44,734 bases of DNA, taken from NCBI GenBank assembly GCA_010084195.1, contig RGPS01000022.1, forward strand, positions 1 through 44,734, read 5' to 3'. The DNA is from Terriglobia bacterium. Its GTDB lineage: Bacteria > Acidobacteriota > Terriglobia > Bryobacterales > Bryobacteraceae. Each line of letters begins with the position of its first letter. Positions within the stretch are counted from its first letter, which is position 1. Both the position numbers and the translations under genes were made by a program. Below, one piece after another: positions 7,512 to 17,284 of the stretch. Under the pieces are notes generated by a model. The model was not told where the DNA came from, ran no database searches, and saw only the letters and a list, made by a program, of their open reading frames with translations.

Positions 7512-8198
7512 TTAAACCTCTCCGTCGACGTATTCAACGCCAAGTTCCGCTAGTTTGGCACGGAGACCGTAGAAATCCAGACCGAGTTCGCCGTTGCGCA
7601 GGCGCTGGCGGGTTATCTCTTCCTTTGCCACGCGTAGTTCGCCCAGACGGGCAACTTCGGCAGCCCACTCGCGGGGCACGACAACAACCCCGTCGGCGTC
7701 ACCGATGACAACATCGCCAGGGTTTACGAGCGCCCCGGCACAGACGACCGGGATATTGACCGAGCCGCCGGTCGACTTGACCGTACCCTGGGCGGAGACC
7801 GCTTTGGCCCAGACGGGAAAGTTGAGTTCGGTAAGTTCCGCAGTATCACGAATGCCGGCATCAATGATGAGGCCGCGGACACCGTGGGCCTGGCAGGAGA
7901 CGCCGAGGAGGTCCCCGAACATACCGTCGGTGGATTCGGAAGTGGTGGTAACAACGAGCACGTCGCCAGGCTTACAAACTTCCACCGCGGCGTGAAGCAT
8001 CAGGTTATCGCCGGGCTGCGAGGAGATGGTAACGGCAGAACCCGCCACTCGCGCCGCTGGATAAATCGGGCGTATAAAGGGTGCCATGAGGCCGCGACGA
8101 CTCTGCGCTTCATGGACTGTCGCAACACCGAGGCGTCCCAGCGTTTCGATCACATCTGCGTCGGCGCGGCGAATGTTGCGGACGATTTGGTGCTTCAT
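7512..8198 (-). CDS. 4-carboxy-4-hydroxy-2-oxoadipate aldolase (LigK/RraA family)
   Basis: A RraA-fold class II aldolase of 228 residues. Recognisable parts are the N-terminal LGRLGVATVHEAQSRRGLM, the substrate/metal loop GDLLGVSCQAHGVRGLIIDA, followed by GIRD, and the GDADGVVVVP strand. Such enzymes split 4-carboxy-4-hydroxy-2-oxoadipate into pyruvate and oxaloacetate, the last step of protocatechuate 4,5-cleavage and gallate pathways. The context (GalB-like hydratase upstream with 4-base overlap, dioxygenase downstream) makes this role much more likely than other RraA-family roles. Length matches LigK (about 228). Confidence 0.88.
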   Translation of the reverse strand: MKHQIVRNIRRADADVIETLGRLGVATVHEAQSRRGLMAPFIRPIYPAARVAGSAVTISSQPGDNLMLHAAVEVCKPGDVLVVTTTSESTDGMFGDLLGVSCQAHGVRGLIIDAGIRDTAELTELNFPVWAKAVSAQGTVKSTGGSVNIPVVCAGALVNPGDVVIGDADGVVVVPREWAAEVARLGELRVAKEEITRQRLRNGELGLDFYGLRAKLAELGVEYVDGEV

Positions 8199-8917
8199 GT
8201 CAGTTGATCCGTCACCTGGGGATAAACGCGCTGGAAGGCCTCAGCATACTTGATGGACTTGTGGCCACCATTGCGGACTGCCTGCGTTCCGCGGCGGGAT
8301 CCGAGATCGGTGTAGTACTTCCACAGATGGCCCTGGGCCTCCATCGATTCCATCGCTTTCTGTTTCATGTCCCAGACCGGGGTGATGTCCAGCAGGACTT
8401 CCGGCTTGAATTCGCACTGCTCCGGCTGGTGCGGCTCAAACATGAAGACGGGAGGCGCTTCGAGCGGTTTGCCGGGCGCGGGATAACCGAGGGCCTGCGC
8501 GTAAACGCGGGTCTGCAATGTCACCTGATTCGCGGTCGGGTGGTCCGGGTTGTAGGGGTCGAGGTACGGGTGGGTGAGGACGAACTCAGGCTGGAGTTCT
8601 CGATATTCCTTCACCATTTCGTCGATGACCGCCTGCGTGATCACGATGGGGTAGTCACCGCAATCGAAGAAACTAACATCCGCCCCCAGAATACCTGCCG
8701 CCCGGGTGGACTCAGTCTGACGGATTTCTTTCACTCGGTCGATGGTCATGCCGGGCTGCTTCCAGGAACCCTGGCTTTCACCGCGTTCCCCGTAAGAGAG
8801 GCAGAGGATCCGGACGCGGTAGCCGCGTTGGGCATAGAGGGCGATGGCCCCCCCGGCTCGCCAGACGAAATCGGCGGCATGGGCACTGACGACGAGGATG
8901 TTCTTTTGGTCGGGCAT
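8195..8917 (-). CDS. 4-oxalomesaconate hydratase, GalB-like LmbE/PIG-L fold
   Basis: A 240-residue LmbE/PIG-L-fold protein: ILVVSAHAADFVWRAGGAIA replaces the usual PHPDDE motif with HAAD, followed by a YGERGES loop, THPYLDPYNPDHPTA and a C-terminal DMKQKAMESMEAQ helix. The HAAD variant and these loops fit GalB, the zinc hydratase that converts 4-oxalomesaconate to 4-carboxy-4-hydroxy-2-oxoadipate, rather than a deacetylase. The ATG at 8917 was chosen because upstream in-frame sequence is not protein-like and overlaps the preceding gene. It overlaps the aldolase gene start by four bases (ATGA), the next enzyme in the pathway. Confidence 0.85.
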   Translation of the reverse strand: MPDQKNILVVSAHAADFVWRAGGAIALYAQRGYRVRILCLSYGERGESQGSWKQPGMTIDRVKEIRQTESTRAAGILGADVSFFDCGDYPIVITQAVIDEMVKEYRELQPEFVLTHPYLDPYNPDHPTANQVTLQTRVYAQALGYPAPGKPLEAPPVFMFEPHQPEQCEFKPEVLLDITPVWDMKQKAMESMEAQGHLWKYYTDLGSRRGTQAVRNGGHKSIKYAEAFQRVYPQVTDQLT

Positions 8918-8933
8918 GGCTATTCGATAGTCC

Positions 8934-9860
8934 CTACTCAATGATTCCCGCAGGATTTGTAACGGCCATCCGCGTGACTTCGGCCGGTGTAAAACCGCCG
9001 TCCAGCAGCGTCTGCGCGAACATGGCGAAGCCGTCGGAGACGGGAGGGTTAATAGTCTGCCCGAGATCGGTGGAGAGAATACAGCGCTCCGGGCCGACTC
9101 TCCGGATACTCTCCATGACTCCGGCCCACGAGGCCTTGCCTGTGTGCATGGTGGTGAAGCAGTGCTCGATGACGGCACCGAGGTCCGCCAGTTCCAGTTG
9201 TTCATCAGCCGAGAGATTCTGCGACGGAAACTCGGCGTGAGTGACCATGACCCGCTTCAGGCCAATTTCTTTAGCGATCTTGACCAGCGCCAGAATTTCC
9301 CTGCGTCCCAAATGGCCGGTCGCCAGAATCATGTCGTACTTGTGGATCAGTTCGAGACAGGAGCGGGCAATGGACGTCAGACTGCCGTCCTGACTAATGA
9401 CGGTTATGGGCGCGGGTGCCAGACCGGTAGCAGCCAGTTCCAGCTGGATCTTAGCCCAGAAAGGCAGGTGCTTTTTGGTGCCATCCGGACGGCCTGCAGT
9501 TTCGTTGGCCGCGTCCACGGTAGGCATCCAGACGATGCGGTTCTTCGACCGACCCGCCAGTTCGACGGCAACCGGATTCAAGCCACCTACTGAGTGGTTC
9601 AGCGCGATAGCTCCATAGGCCCGAATCCCAGGAACCGCTTTCGTGACAACCTGGGCGCGCTCGGCAGTGGGGAAGTAGTGTGACTTCAGAACGAAGCCCT
9701 TCAGACCCCGGGAAAGGAACTCTTTGGCGAGATCGAGGTCATCAATACGCCTTTCTATGACGTCTGGCCCGACATGGACCTGCAGGTCCCAGGCACCCTG
9801 GATAGCTTCCCAGGCGCTGGAGGAGGGGATTTCACTGGTGCCGTTTGCGCTGATGCTCAA
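8934..9860 (-). CDS. DUF6282-type amidohydrolase-like protein, possible lactonase
   Basis: A 308-residue TIM-barrel-like protein of the amidohydrolase kind: DLQVHVGPD near residue 25, KSHYFPT, TVISQDGS, ATGHLGRRE, THAEFPS and STDLGQ are spaced like metal-ligand strands. I recognise it as DUF6282-like. It is the first gene of the ring-cleavage operon. In the classical pathway 2-pyrone-4,6-dicarboxylate lactonase (LigI, also an amidohydrolase) acts between dioxygenase and hydratase; this protein may fill that slot. That role is an inference. The start is TTG at 9860 with GGAG five bases upstream; a promoter lies directly upstream. Confidence 0.75.
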   Translation of the reverse strand: MSISANGTSEIPSSSAWEAIQGAWDLQVHVGPDVIERRIDDLDLAKEFLSRGLKGFVLKSHYFPTAERAQVVTKAVPGIRAYGAIALNHSVGGLNPVAVELAGRSKNRIVWMPTVDAANETAGRPDGTKKHLPFWAKIQLELAATGLAPAPITVISQDGSLTSIARSCLELIHKYDMILATGHLGRREILALVKIAKEIGLKRVMVTHAEFPSQNLSADEQLELADLGAVIEHCFTTMHTGKASWAGVMESIRRVGPERCILSTDLGQTINPPVSDGFAMFAQTLLDGGFTPAEVTRMAVTNPAGIIE

Positions 9861-9878
9861 GTTGTCTCCGAAGTCCTG

Positions 9879-9907
9879 ATTGTATTCCTATCGTTGCTGA
9901 CAGGCAA
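9879..9907 (-). promoter_or_regulatory. promoter of the ring-cleavage operon
   Basis: On the minus strand TTGCCT (9907-9902), a 17-base spacer and TACAAT (9884-9879) make a good sigma-70 promoter. The expected transcript start near 9872 gives a ~12-base leader containing the GGAG of the TTG start codon at 9860. Confidence 0.6.
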
Positions 9908-9942
9908 GGCAGGGAATGTTACTGATATAGCAGTTTACATAC

Positions 9943-9975
9943 GCAACCTATTGCATTTGTGCTACTTGGACACAA
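9943..9975. promoter_or_regulatory. two inverted repeats, candidate GntR operator
   Basis: GCAA-CCTA-TTGC (9943-9954) and TTGTG-N9-CACAA (9957-9975) lie between the operon promoter and the divergent GntR-type regulator gene, upstream of the operon -35 and 32 bases before the regulator start. FCD-type GntR proteins commonly bind short palindromes in such divergent regions. Binding is inferred. Confidence 0.35.
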
Positions 9976-10006
9976 CCGAAGGAGAATTGAGATATCTTAA
10001 AGGTGC

Positions 10007-10756
10007 ATGGCCAGGAAGGCACCAGAAACGGCAGAGTACGAGAGTCTCGCGGCTGAAGCGTACACGATTGTCCGGTTGCGCATTCTTCGTGGCGACCTCG
10101 CGATGGGCCAAATCATCTCCCGCCGCAAGCTGGCGTTGGAACTGGGGATGAGCTTCCTGCCTGTTTCCGAAGCCCTGATGAAGCTGGAGTTCGAAGGGTT
10201 GCTGGAAAGCCGCCCCCGGGCTGGAACAAGAGTGCGCATTCCCACCGTACAGGATGTACAAGGCCACTACATCGTGCGCGAGGCGCTGGAAGTTCAGGCG
10301 GCACGCCTTTTTGCCGAAGCTGCCACGGCCGAGGAGCAACAGGAACTCTTGCGCCTGGCTTTTCGTGTGGATCTGTTAGCCAGCCAGCCGGACGCCGACA
10401 GGTATCACTACCTGAGCCTCCACGAGAAGTTGCACAGAAAGATTGCTGAATGTACCCGCTGTGGAGCACTTTCGGAAGCCATCGAGAAAACCCACGCGCT
10501 GGCCTCCACCTGGATGTGCGTGGGTCGGCACGCGGAAGGGCAGGGGCCTCGTCGCACCCATCAGGATCTGATGGAGAAGCTGTGCGCCGGGGATCCGGAA
10601 GCGGCCGCTGAAGGTATGCGGCGACACATCGGTTCCAGTAAAGACCGGGCCGTTGAGCGACTGCAGCCGTATTTTCGGATGGGAGCCACCCGGGGAGCCA
10701 CGTACGCTCGCAGCGCCCGCCGACAGGCAGAAGCCATCCCGGTCCAGGCGAGCTGA
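10007..10756 (+). CDS. GntR family (FCD) transcriptional regulator
   Basis: A 249-residue FadR-subfamily regulator. Residues about 10-80 form the winged helix (YTIVRLRILRGDLAMGQIIS, RKLALELGMSFLPVSEALMK, LESRPRAGTRVRIPT). The C-terminal FCD domain carries the metal/ligand histidines in LSLHEKLHRKIAE, THQDLMEKLCAGD and MRRHIGSS. Divergent placement 146 bases from the ring-cleavage operon suggests it responds to the aromatic acid or an intermediate and controls that operon. ATG at 10007 has AAAGG just upstream. The gene ends 10 bases before the sigma-like gene. Confidence 0.88.
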   Translation: MARKAPETAEYESLAAEAYTIVRLRILRGDLAMGQIISRRKLALELGMSFLPVSEALMKLEFEGLLESRPRAGTRVRIPTVQDVQGHYIVREALEVQAARLFAEAATAEEQQELLRLAFRVDLLASQPDADRYHYLSLHEKLHRKIAECTRCGALSEAIEKTHALASTWMCVGRHAEGQGPRRTHQDLMEKLCAGDPEAAAEGMRRHIGSSKDRAVERLQPYFRMGATRGATYARSARRQAEAIPVQAS

Positions 10757-10766
10757 CCCGAATCCT

Positions 10767-11837
10767 GTGGCAACTGCAGCAGAGCTATATGGAGATTACC
10801 TTGTGGCGGCGGATGAGACCGACGCGAACAGAGCCCTCGGGCAATTGTTCTCCGGCTGGTTGATGGTCTGGTGCAAAGAGACCGTAGGGCGAAATCTGGG
10901 CTGCTATGGCTTGCGGGATGCGGATCGAACAGACCTGGCGGCGGAGATCGTCGCGGAGATTCTGCTCGCCATCATGATGCGGCTCCGGATGTCCAGGCTT
11001 GGCACCGCTGAACCCGTCAACAACATCCGCGCGTATCTGGCTGCAACCGCGCAGAATGCCTGCTTCGGGAGAATCCGCACCCGATGTCCTCACCATGTGC
11101 AGTTGCAGAACAGAATTCGGTATCTGCTCCGGAATGACCCGCGCTTTGCTGCGTGGACAAACTCAGCAGGAGAGCCTTTGGCAGGGCGGGGCGCCTGGAC
11201 CAGCCAGGAGCAGCATGTGCCCTGCCCCGATTTGCAGAGGACGAACGACCCCATGGACCTGATGCTGGACGGCCTGATCACCCTGGCTGATGGCCCGCTC
11301 CGGGTAACCGATGTTGTCCGAACGATAGCCGCCGCGCTGGGAATTTCCGATTCCGCAGGCCCTGCAATCGATCCCGATTCGTTGCCCTCGCGTGAACGTA
11401 GTAGCGACCAGCGCCTGGTGGAAAGAGAACGGCTCACGGGCCTCTGGCGAGAGGTTCGGGAGTTGCCACAAAGTCAGAGAGTCGCACTCTTACTGAATCT
11501 TCGGGACCCGGAAGGTGGTGGTGTGATTGAACTGTTACCGGTCACCGGGGTGGCCTCACCTGCGGAGATCGCGCAACTGCTGGGGATGACCGAAACCGCG
11601 CTGGCAGAGCTGTGGCACGATCTGCCTCTCGAAGATTCCAGAATTGCTGACCTGCTGCGGCTCTCGCGCCAACAAGTAATTAATCTGCGGAAATCAGCCC
11701 GCGACCGCCTGGGCAGGCGGATACAAAAAATGGAAGGTAATACAAGGGCACCCTTGACACCTACAGGAAACAGAGGGCTTAGAGCCAGCGTGGATCGGTT
11801 GACAGAAACGGTATTTGGAAGAAAGGGAATGAAGTGA
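10767..11837 (+). CDS. large sigma-factor-like protein with tandem C-terminal HTH
   Basis: About 356 residues. The N-terminal half resembles sigma region 2 (GQLFSGWLMVWCKETVGRNL, then DRTDLAAEIVAEILLAIMMR and NNIRAYLAATAQNACFGRIR). The C-terminal part has two successive helix-turn-helix-like segments, SPAEIAQLLGMTETALAEL and DSRIADLLRLSRQQVINLRK. A ~120-residue linker separates them. This is much longer than an ECF sigma factor. GTG at 10767 was chosen as start because upstream in-frame residues overlap the GntR gene and look like shadow sequence. The stop overlaps the start of the next gene, whose zinc-finger layout suggests an anti-sigma partner. Function as a sigma factor is inferred. Confidence 0.7.
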   Translation: MATAAELYGDYLVAADETDANRALGQLFSGWLMVWCKETVGRNLGCYGLRDADRTDLAAEIVAEILLAIMMRLRMSRLGTAEPVNNIRAYLAATAQNACFGRIRTRCPHHVQLQNRIRYLLRNDPRFAAWTNSAGEPLAGRGAWTSQEQHVPCPDLQRTNDPMDLMLDGLITLADGPLRVTDVVRTIAAALGISDSAGPAIDPDSLPSRERSSDQRLVERERLTGLWREVRELPQSQRVALLLNLRDPEGGGVIELLPVTGVASPAEIAQLLGMTETALAELWHDLPLEDSRIADLLRLSRQQVINLRKSARDRLGRRIQKMEGNTRAPLTPTGNRGLRASVDRLTETVFGRKGMK

Positions 11838-12964
11838 GCGCCGATCAAACCAGCGCGGGCCACCTGCCCCCGGAGCTTATCGCGAAATACAGGACAAAAA
11901 CTCTGTCCGCCGCGGAATTAGTGCTGGCTTCACGACATCTTGCTGTCTGTGAGCAATGCCGGAGGACCGCAGTTCGCGGGTCCGAAGTAAGCCGTTTAAT
12001 AAGTGCTCTTGGGCCCGAACACCTTTCGTTTGAGCAACTGGAAAGTCTGGTCCGTAACCCGGCGCACGCCGCGAACGGGGAGTGCCTGGAACACGTTACT
12101 TTTTGCCGCACCTGCGCCGCCGAACTGGCGGATTTGAAGGCCTTCCGAACGACGCTTGGCCTCACCGGGCGACGCAAGCCCCGTGAGTCTGTTCTGCGCT
12201 GGCTCGTGCCGGCGGTCGCGCTTGCAATCGTCTTGATTACTTTTGCAGGCCTGGAGTTTATACGACAACCCGCAGGTATTCCGGCTATGGAAAAACCCGC
12301 CCTCGTGACCTCCGTGAGGGATTTGGGCGGCGTGGTGGGAGTTGATGCAACGGGGCAGGTGCGTGGAGTGCTCGGCCTCGAAACAACTGATGCGCAGGCA
12401 GTGCTTGAAGCCCTGCGCGACGGTAAGGTCCCGGCTCAACCAGACATGCGGGATCTGTCCCGAACCAGAGAAACGCTGCTCTCCGGGGAAACAAACCGCC
12501 CTGTGCTGACAGCCGTGGGGCCAACGGGCACCGTGGTGAGTTCAGACCGTCCGCTGTTCCGATGGAAGGCTCCCGCAGGTTCTGGTTCCTTCCGTATAGC
12601 GGTATTTGATTCCGACTTTAACCCGGTTGCCGCAAGTGGCCCGTTCGCCGGAACGGAATGGCAGCCGGAAAAGCCGATGGCAAGGGGCAAGACCTACATC
12701 TGGACGATCAGTGGCACTGTCGGCGGGGTCAGCGTAACCGCTCCGCAATCTCCGGAACCCGAAGCTCGCTTCCGCGTGGCCGACCAGGCGCAGGCCGAAG
12801 CAGTGCTCCAGCGGGCGGCAAAGTCCGACCTGGCTTACTCACTCGCCGCGTGGAAGGCAGGCATGAAAGAGGAAGCCCGAACCGCCCTCGCCAGGCTCAT
12901 GGAAAAGAATCCGGGGACGAAAGAACTGGCACGCCTCGCCACCGCCATGGCCGCAGAACACTAG
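11834..12964 (+). CDS. membrane protein with anti-sigma-like zinc fingers
   Basis: A 376-residue protein. The N-terminus has two C-x-x-C elements in zinc-finger style (HLAVCEQCRRTAV and HVTFCRTCAAELADLK), as in anti-sigma factors. One membrane segment follows (VLRWLVPAVALAIVLITFAG), then a periplasmic part with a beta-sandwich-like module (RPLFRWKAPAGSGSFRIAVF to GKTYIWTISG) and a C-terminal helical repeat-like tail (AVLQRAAKSDLAYSLAAW). It starts at GTG 11834, overlapping the stop of the sigma-like gene by four bases. Probable role: membrane-bound control of that sigma-like protein; inferred from domains and coupling. Confidence 0.72.
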   Translation: MSADQTSAGHLPPELIAKYRTKTLSAAELVLASRHLAVCEQCRRTAVRGSEVSRLISALGPEHLSFEQLESLVRNPAHAANGECLEHVTFCRTCAAELADLKAFRTTLGLTGRRKPRESVLRWLVPAVALAIVLITFAGLEFIRQPAGIPAMEKPALVTSVRDLGGVVGVDATGQVRGVLGLETTDAQAVLEALRDGKVPAQPDMRDLSRTRETLLSGETNRPVLTAVGPTGTVVSSDRPLFRWKAPAGSGSFRIAVFDSDFNPVAASGPFAGTEWQPEKPMARGKTYIWTISGTVGGVSVTAPQSPEPEARFRVADQAQAEAVLQRAAKSDLAYSLAAWKAGMKEEARTALARLMEKNPGTKELARLATAMAAEH

Positions 12965-12966
12965 CC

Positions 12967-12996
12967 TTCAAGAAAGCCTGAAAAACCTGTTACAAT
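12967..12996 (+). promoter_or_regulatory. promoter for the small gene at 13006
   Basis: TTCAAG (12967-12972), an 18-base spacer and an extended TGTTACAAT with -10 TACAAT at 12991-12996. The ATG at 13006 begins 10 bases after the -10, so the transcript would have almost no leader. Confidence 0.5.
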
Positions 12997-13005
12997 GGGG
13001 TATAC

Positions 13006-13251
13006 ATGGAAGATCGCAAGGTCATTAACGACGCCTTCTACGCCTGCCGCCACCGCACGGAAGGGCCCGTCGCTGTCATGAGTACAACGCAGTACGTCAT
13101 GGCCGAATACGATGATAAAACCGGAGATATTCGTTGGCAACGCGTTGTAAATGCAAGCCAGCGTGAATCCGTTTACAACTGGTTGCGCCAGCATTTCCCG
13201 GTGAAAAACCAGCCTGCCCCGGCGCCGCGCCGCAAAGCTGCAGTCGCCTAG
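13006..13251 (+). CDS. conserved-looking small hypothetical protein
   Basis: An 81-residue protein beginning MEDRKVINDAFYACRHRTEG, with a compact alpha/beta-looking body (VMAEYDDKTGDIRWQRVVNA, then a WLRQHFP helix) and a basic, proline/alanine-rich tail PVKNQPAPAPRRKAAVA. No signal peptide or membrane segment. No known domain is recognised. The clear promoter immediately upstream, lack of a Shine-Dalgarno and coding-like composition support a real gene, probably read from a leaderless mRNA. Function unknown. Confidence 0.7.
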   Translation: MEDRKVINDAFYACRHRTEGPVAVMSTTQYVMAEYDDKTGDIRWQRVVNASQRESVYNWLRQHFPVKNQPAPAPRRKAAVA

Positions 13252-13271
13252 GCAGCTGGTTTCTTGCATTT

Positions 13272-13904
13272 TTACTTACCGTAGACTTTCCCGGTTGCAG
13301 CGTTCACATACGTGGCGAACCCGTTGCTTTTCGTACCCCACTGGATGTACCACATGGGGGACGGAAACTTTGAGGCGTTGCCCAGCGCAAACTCGGTGAG
13401 AGGTTTATCGTTCTTCTTCAACCAGTCTGCGGCCTTTTCCGCAGCAGCTTTGAAAGCTGCGTCAGAGTCAACCGAGAAATCCTGATTGGTGAAGGTCGTG
13501 GCCGCCTGAGAAGCTCCGCCCCAGCGTTGCGTTCCCTGATTATTGATACCTTTCAGCGTATTTCCCTGCTCCACGGTTGAGTAGAGAAACTGGTACGCGG
13601 TCTGCTTGCTGGCGGACACGAACACGATCGCCCACTGCAGGTACTTACCTTCGCCGCTTTTTGCCCCCTCCACCTCCTTGCCGACGATACTGGCTGTCTG
13701 CAGATCCGGCGCAAGGGTTCGCGCCACCTTGTAGACCTCGTAATAAGCCGTCAGGGCCGCTATGGGACCCTCGGGAACCGCAGGTTTTTTTACTTCTGCC
13801 TTAACGGCTTCATGCTTTGGCTCTTCGCCGCAGCCGATGAGAAACGTCAGGCTGACTGCCAGGGTTACTGCGCAGGGGATTCTAATCAGGGAGCTTCGTG
13901 TCAT
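13272..13904 (-). CDS. lipoprotein of unknown function
   Basis: A 210-residue protein with a lipoprotein signal: hydrophobic segment then LIGC with Cys25 as the lipidation site. The mature part begins with a charged linker (EEPKHEAVKAEVKKPAVPEG), then an alpha/beta region, GKYLQWAIVFVSASKQTAYQ, and the C-terminal MWYIQWGTKSNGFATYVNA followed by TGKVYG. That ending resembles PepSY-like modules, but the match is loose. It should be anchored in an envelope membrane. It converges on the small gene at 13006. Function not recognised. Confidence 0.75.
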   Translation of the reverse strand: MTRSSLIRIPCAVTLAVSLTFLIGCGEEPKHEAVKAEVKKPAVPEGPIAALTAYYEVYKVARTLAPDLQTASIVGKEVEGAKSGEGKYLQWAIVFVSASKQTAYQFLYSTVEQGNTLKGINNQGTQRWGGASQAATTFTNQDFSVDSDAAFKAAAEKAADWLKKNDKPLTEFALGNASKFPSPMWYIQWGTKSNGFATYVNAATGKVYGK

Positions 13905-14018
13905 GGTCTGGATATTGTGGCTCAGCGCAAAGCAAAACCAGGCGCCGAGCGATATTCCTTTCGGCCATCATCCTACTCCTATTTGAAGCCGGTGGCCATG
14001 GGGGCCTGCAGCTGCGGG

Positions 14019-14648
14019 CTACAACTGCGGCAGGAGGCCGATCTCACGAATGCCGTTCAGCACGAATTGAACAGCGATCGCGGTGAGCAACAGACCCATC
14101 ATCCGGGTAAAGATGGCAATGCCGGTGCGGTGAAGGTGAGAACTAACCCAATCCGCTGCTGCCAGCACCAGTAACGCGATTAGCGCTGTCAGACCCACCG
14201 CGCCAATGATCAGGCTGCGATGCAGCCAGTCGGCGTTCTGCGCCATTAGGACCATCACAGAAGAAATAGCCCCTGGTCCGGCGAGCATGGGAACGCCCAG
14301 CGGCACGATGCCGACATCTTCTTTTTCGGCCCCTTCGCTGGTTTCACCGGGCGTCTCCTGCGTAGGCGACCGACGCGCCTGCAGCATGTCCAGACCAATC
14401 AGACCCAGGATGATCCCGCCGGCAATTTTGAAGGCAGGCATGGTGATCCCGAAAAGCTTGAAGATAGCCGGGCCCGCGAGGGCGAACAGGGTGAGGACAG
14501 CGAAGCATGTCAGCGACGCCCGAATGGCCATGTGGCGGCGACGGGCGCGGTCGCAGTGGCCGGTCATCGCGAGAAACGCGGGAACAGACGCAATGGGATC
14601 GACCAGCACGAAGACGGACGTAAATGCGATCAGAAAAAACTGCGCCAG
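14019..14648 (-). CDS. MarC/NAAT-family membrane protein, non-ATG start
   Basis: An integral membrane protein with six hydrophobic segments, including VFVLVDPIASVPAFLAMTG near the N-terminus, GPAIFKLFGITMPAFKIAGG and MLAGPGAISSVMVLMAQ, the MarC hallmarks. Function of the family is unsettled. An ATG or GTG start giving the full first helix is absent: GTG at 14609 would cut the first segment, but the frame is open upstream (LAQFFLIAFTSVFV) to the stop of the preceding permease gene. GGGGAGG at 14660-14654 sits five bases before a CTG at 14648 and two before an ATT at 14651. Either CTG/ATT is used or an ATG has been lost by one base change. The CTG start gives 209 residues, the normal family length. 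Confidence 0.82.
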   Translation of the reverse strand: MAQFFLIAFTSVFVLVDPIASVPAFLAMTGHCDRARRRHMAIRASLTCFAVLTLFALAGPAIFKLFGITMPAFKIAGGIILGLIGLDMLQARRSPTQETPGETSEGAEKEDVGIVPLGVPMLAGPGAISSVMVLMAQNADWLHRSLIIGAVGLTALIALLVLAAADWVSSHLHRTGIAIFTRMMGLLLTAIAVQFVLNGIREIGLLPQL

Positions 14649-14675
14649 AATGGCCTCCCCCGGCCAATGTAGCAG

Positions 14676-15948
<1,273 letters not shown>

Positions 15949-15956
<8 letters not shown>

Positions 15957-17193
15957 CCTCCGAACGAAGCGCGTTTACAGGATCGAGCCTGGCGGCTTTG
16001 CGTGCCGGATAGATTCCGAAGAAGAGCCCGATGATGGTGCTGAGCAGCACACCCAGAACGGCCACCCACAGTTTCACGGAAGCGGGAAAGCCCGTGAGAT
16101 TGCGCAGGGCTTCGGCGCACCCGAAGCCAATGGCGATCCCGATGGCTCCGCCAATCAGGCACTGAATAATGCTTTCTGTGAGGAACTGGCTGAGGACGTC
16201 AGCCTGCGTTGCCCCCAGGGCCCGGCGGACGCCGATCTCGCGCGTGCGTTCCGTGACGCTCACAAGCATCACGTTCATGATCACGATGCCGCCGACGATG
16301 GCCGCAATGGAACTGACCATCACGAAGACGGCGAAAAACGAGCCGCTAATGCTCTTCCAGAGCGCAATATAGCTATCCGCAGTACCGATGAAGAAAGTAT
16401 CTTCCTTACCCGGAGCATCGTGACGTCGAGTCCGGAGAATGGAGCGAACCTCGTCCTGAGCAGCGGCGAAATTCTTCTCGCCGCCGGAAGCCTTGATTTC
16501 GAGTGTGAGCGAGGAGCGTGTTCCACGAACTTTTAGCCAGGTTGTGAGCGGCACGATGACGAAGTTATCCTGGTCCTGCCCCAGTACGGAACCAAGCTTT
16601 TCAAAGGTCCCGACGACGGTGAATTCCAGGCTTCCGCTGCGTACTTTCCTGCCAATTGGATTCACTGAGGGGAATAGCTTATCGGCAAGCGAAGAGCCGA
16701 TCAGGCAGACATAGGCGGCATGGGTGTCGTCCATTTCCGTAAAGTAACGGCCCAGATCGAGAGTCCGTGTATCGATATCGATCATGTTGGGCGTGTAACC
16801 GATAATGCTGACGTCGTCAGCCTGCTTATTGCCGGCCAGCAGTGAGAGCGTGGCGCTGGCAGAACCGCCCACCTGACCACAGGCAGCGCAAAGCTCCCGG
16901 ACCGCCGTCAGGTCTTCATAGCGCAGGGTCTTGTTCTTCAGGGCCTTAACCACGATGCTGAAATCAACCACCGCGAAGGGCGTACGTGCGACCCGAAAAA
17001 CATTCGTCCCCAGGTTGGCGATCTTCTGCTCCACATAAACATTGGCCCCCTGAACCAGAGTCATCACGGTCATCAGGGTGGCCACACCCATCGTGAGGCC
17101 CAGGATAGTGAGCGAAGCGCGGAGTTTGTGGGCGCGAATGGCATCCACAGCAAGCCGGAAATTGTCGGAAAGGCCAACCACTACTACTCCCAT
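15949..17193 (-). CDS. MacB-type ABC transporter permease
   Basis: A 414-residue paralogue of the next gene: N-terminal helix (SLTILGLTMGVATLMTVMTL), periplasmic MacB core, the motif VSVTERTREIGVRRALGATQ and three C-terminal helices ending FFGIYPARKAARLDPVNALR. The two permeases likely pair as a heterodimer, as is common when two MacB-type permeases are adjacent. The ATP-binding subunit is not here. It is transcribed away from the TolC-adaptor-RND operon with a 91-base divergent gap, which suggests shared envelope function without proving it. Confidence 0.9.
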
Positions 17194-17284
17194 TGTTGCG
17201 CGATGAGATTTTTGCCGATTGGCCTGTCACCCTGGCCCCCCAGTTGCATCCTGGCTTACAGAAAGACTAGTCGAAATCAATTTC

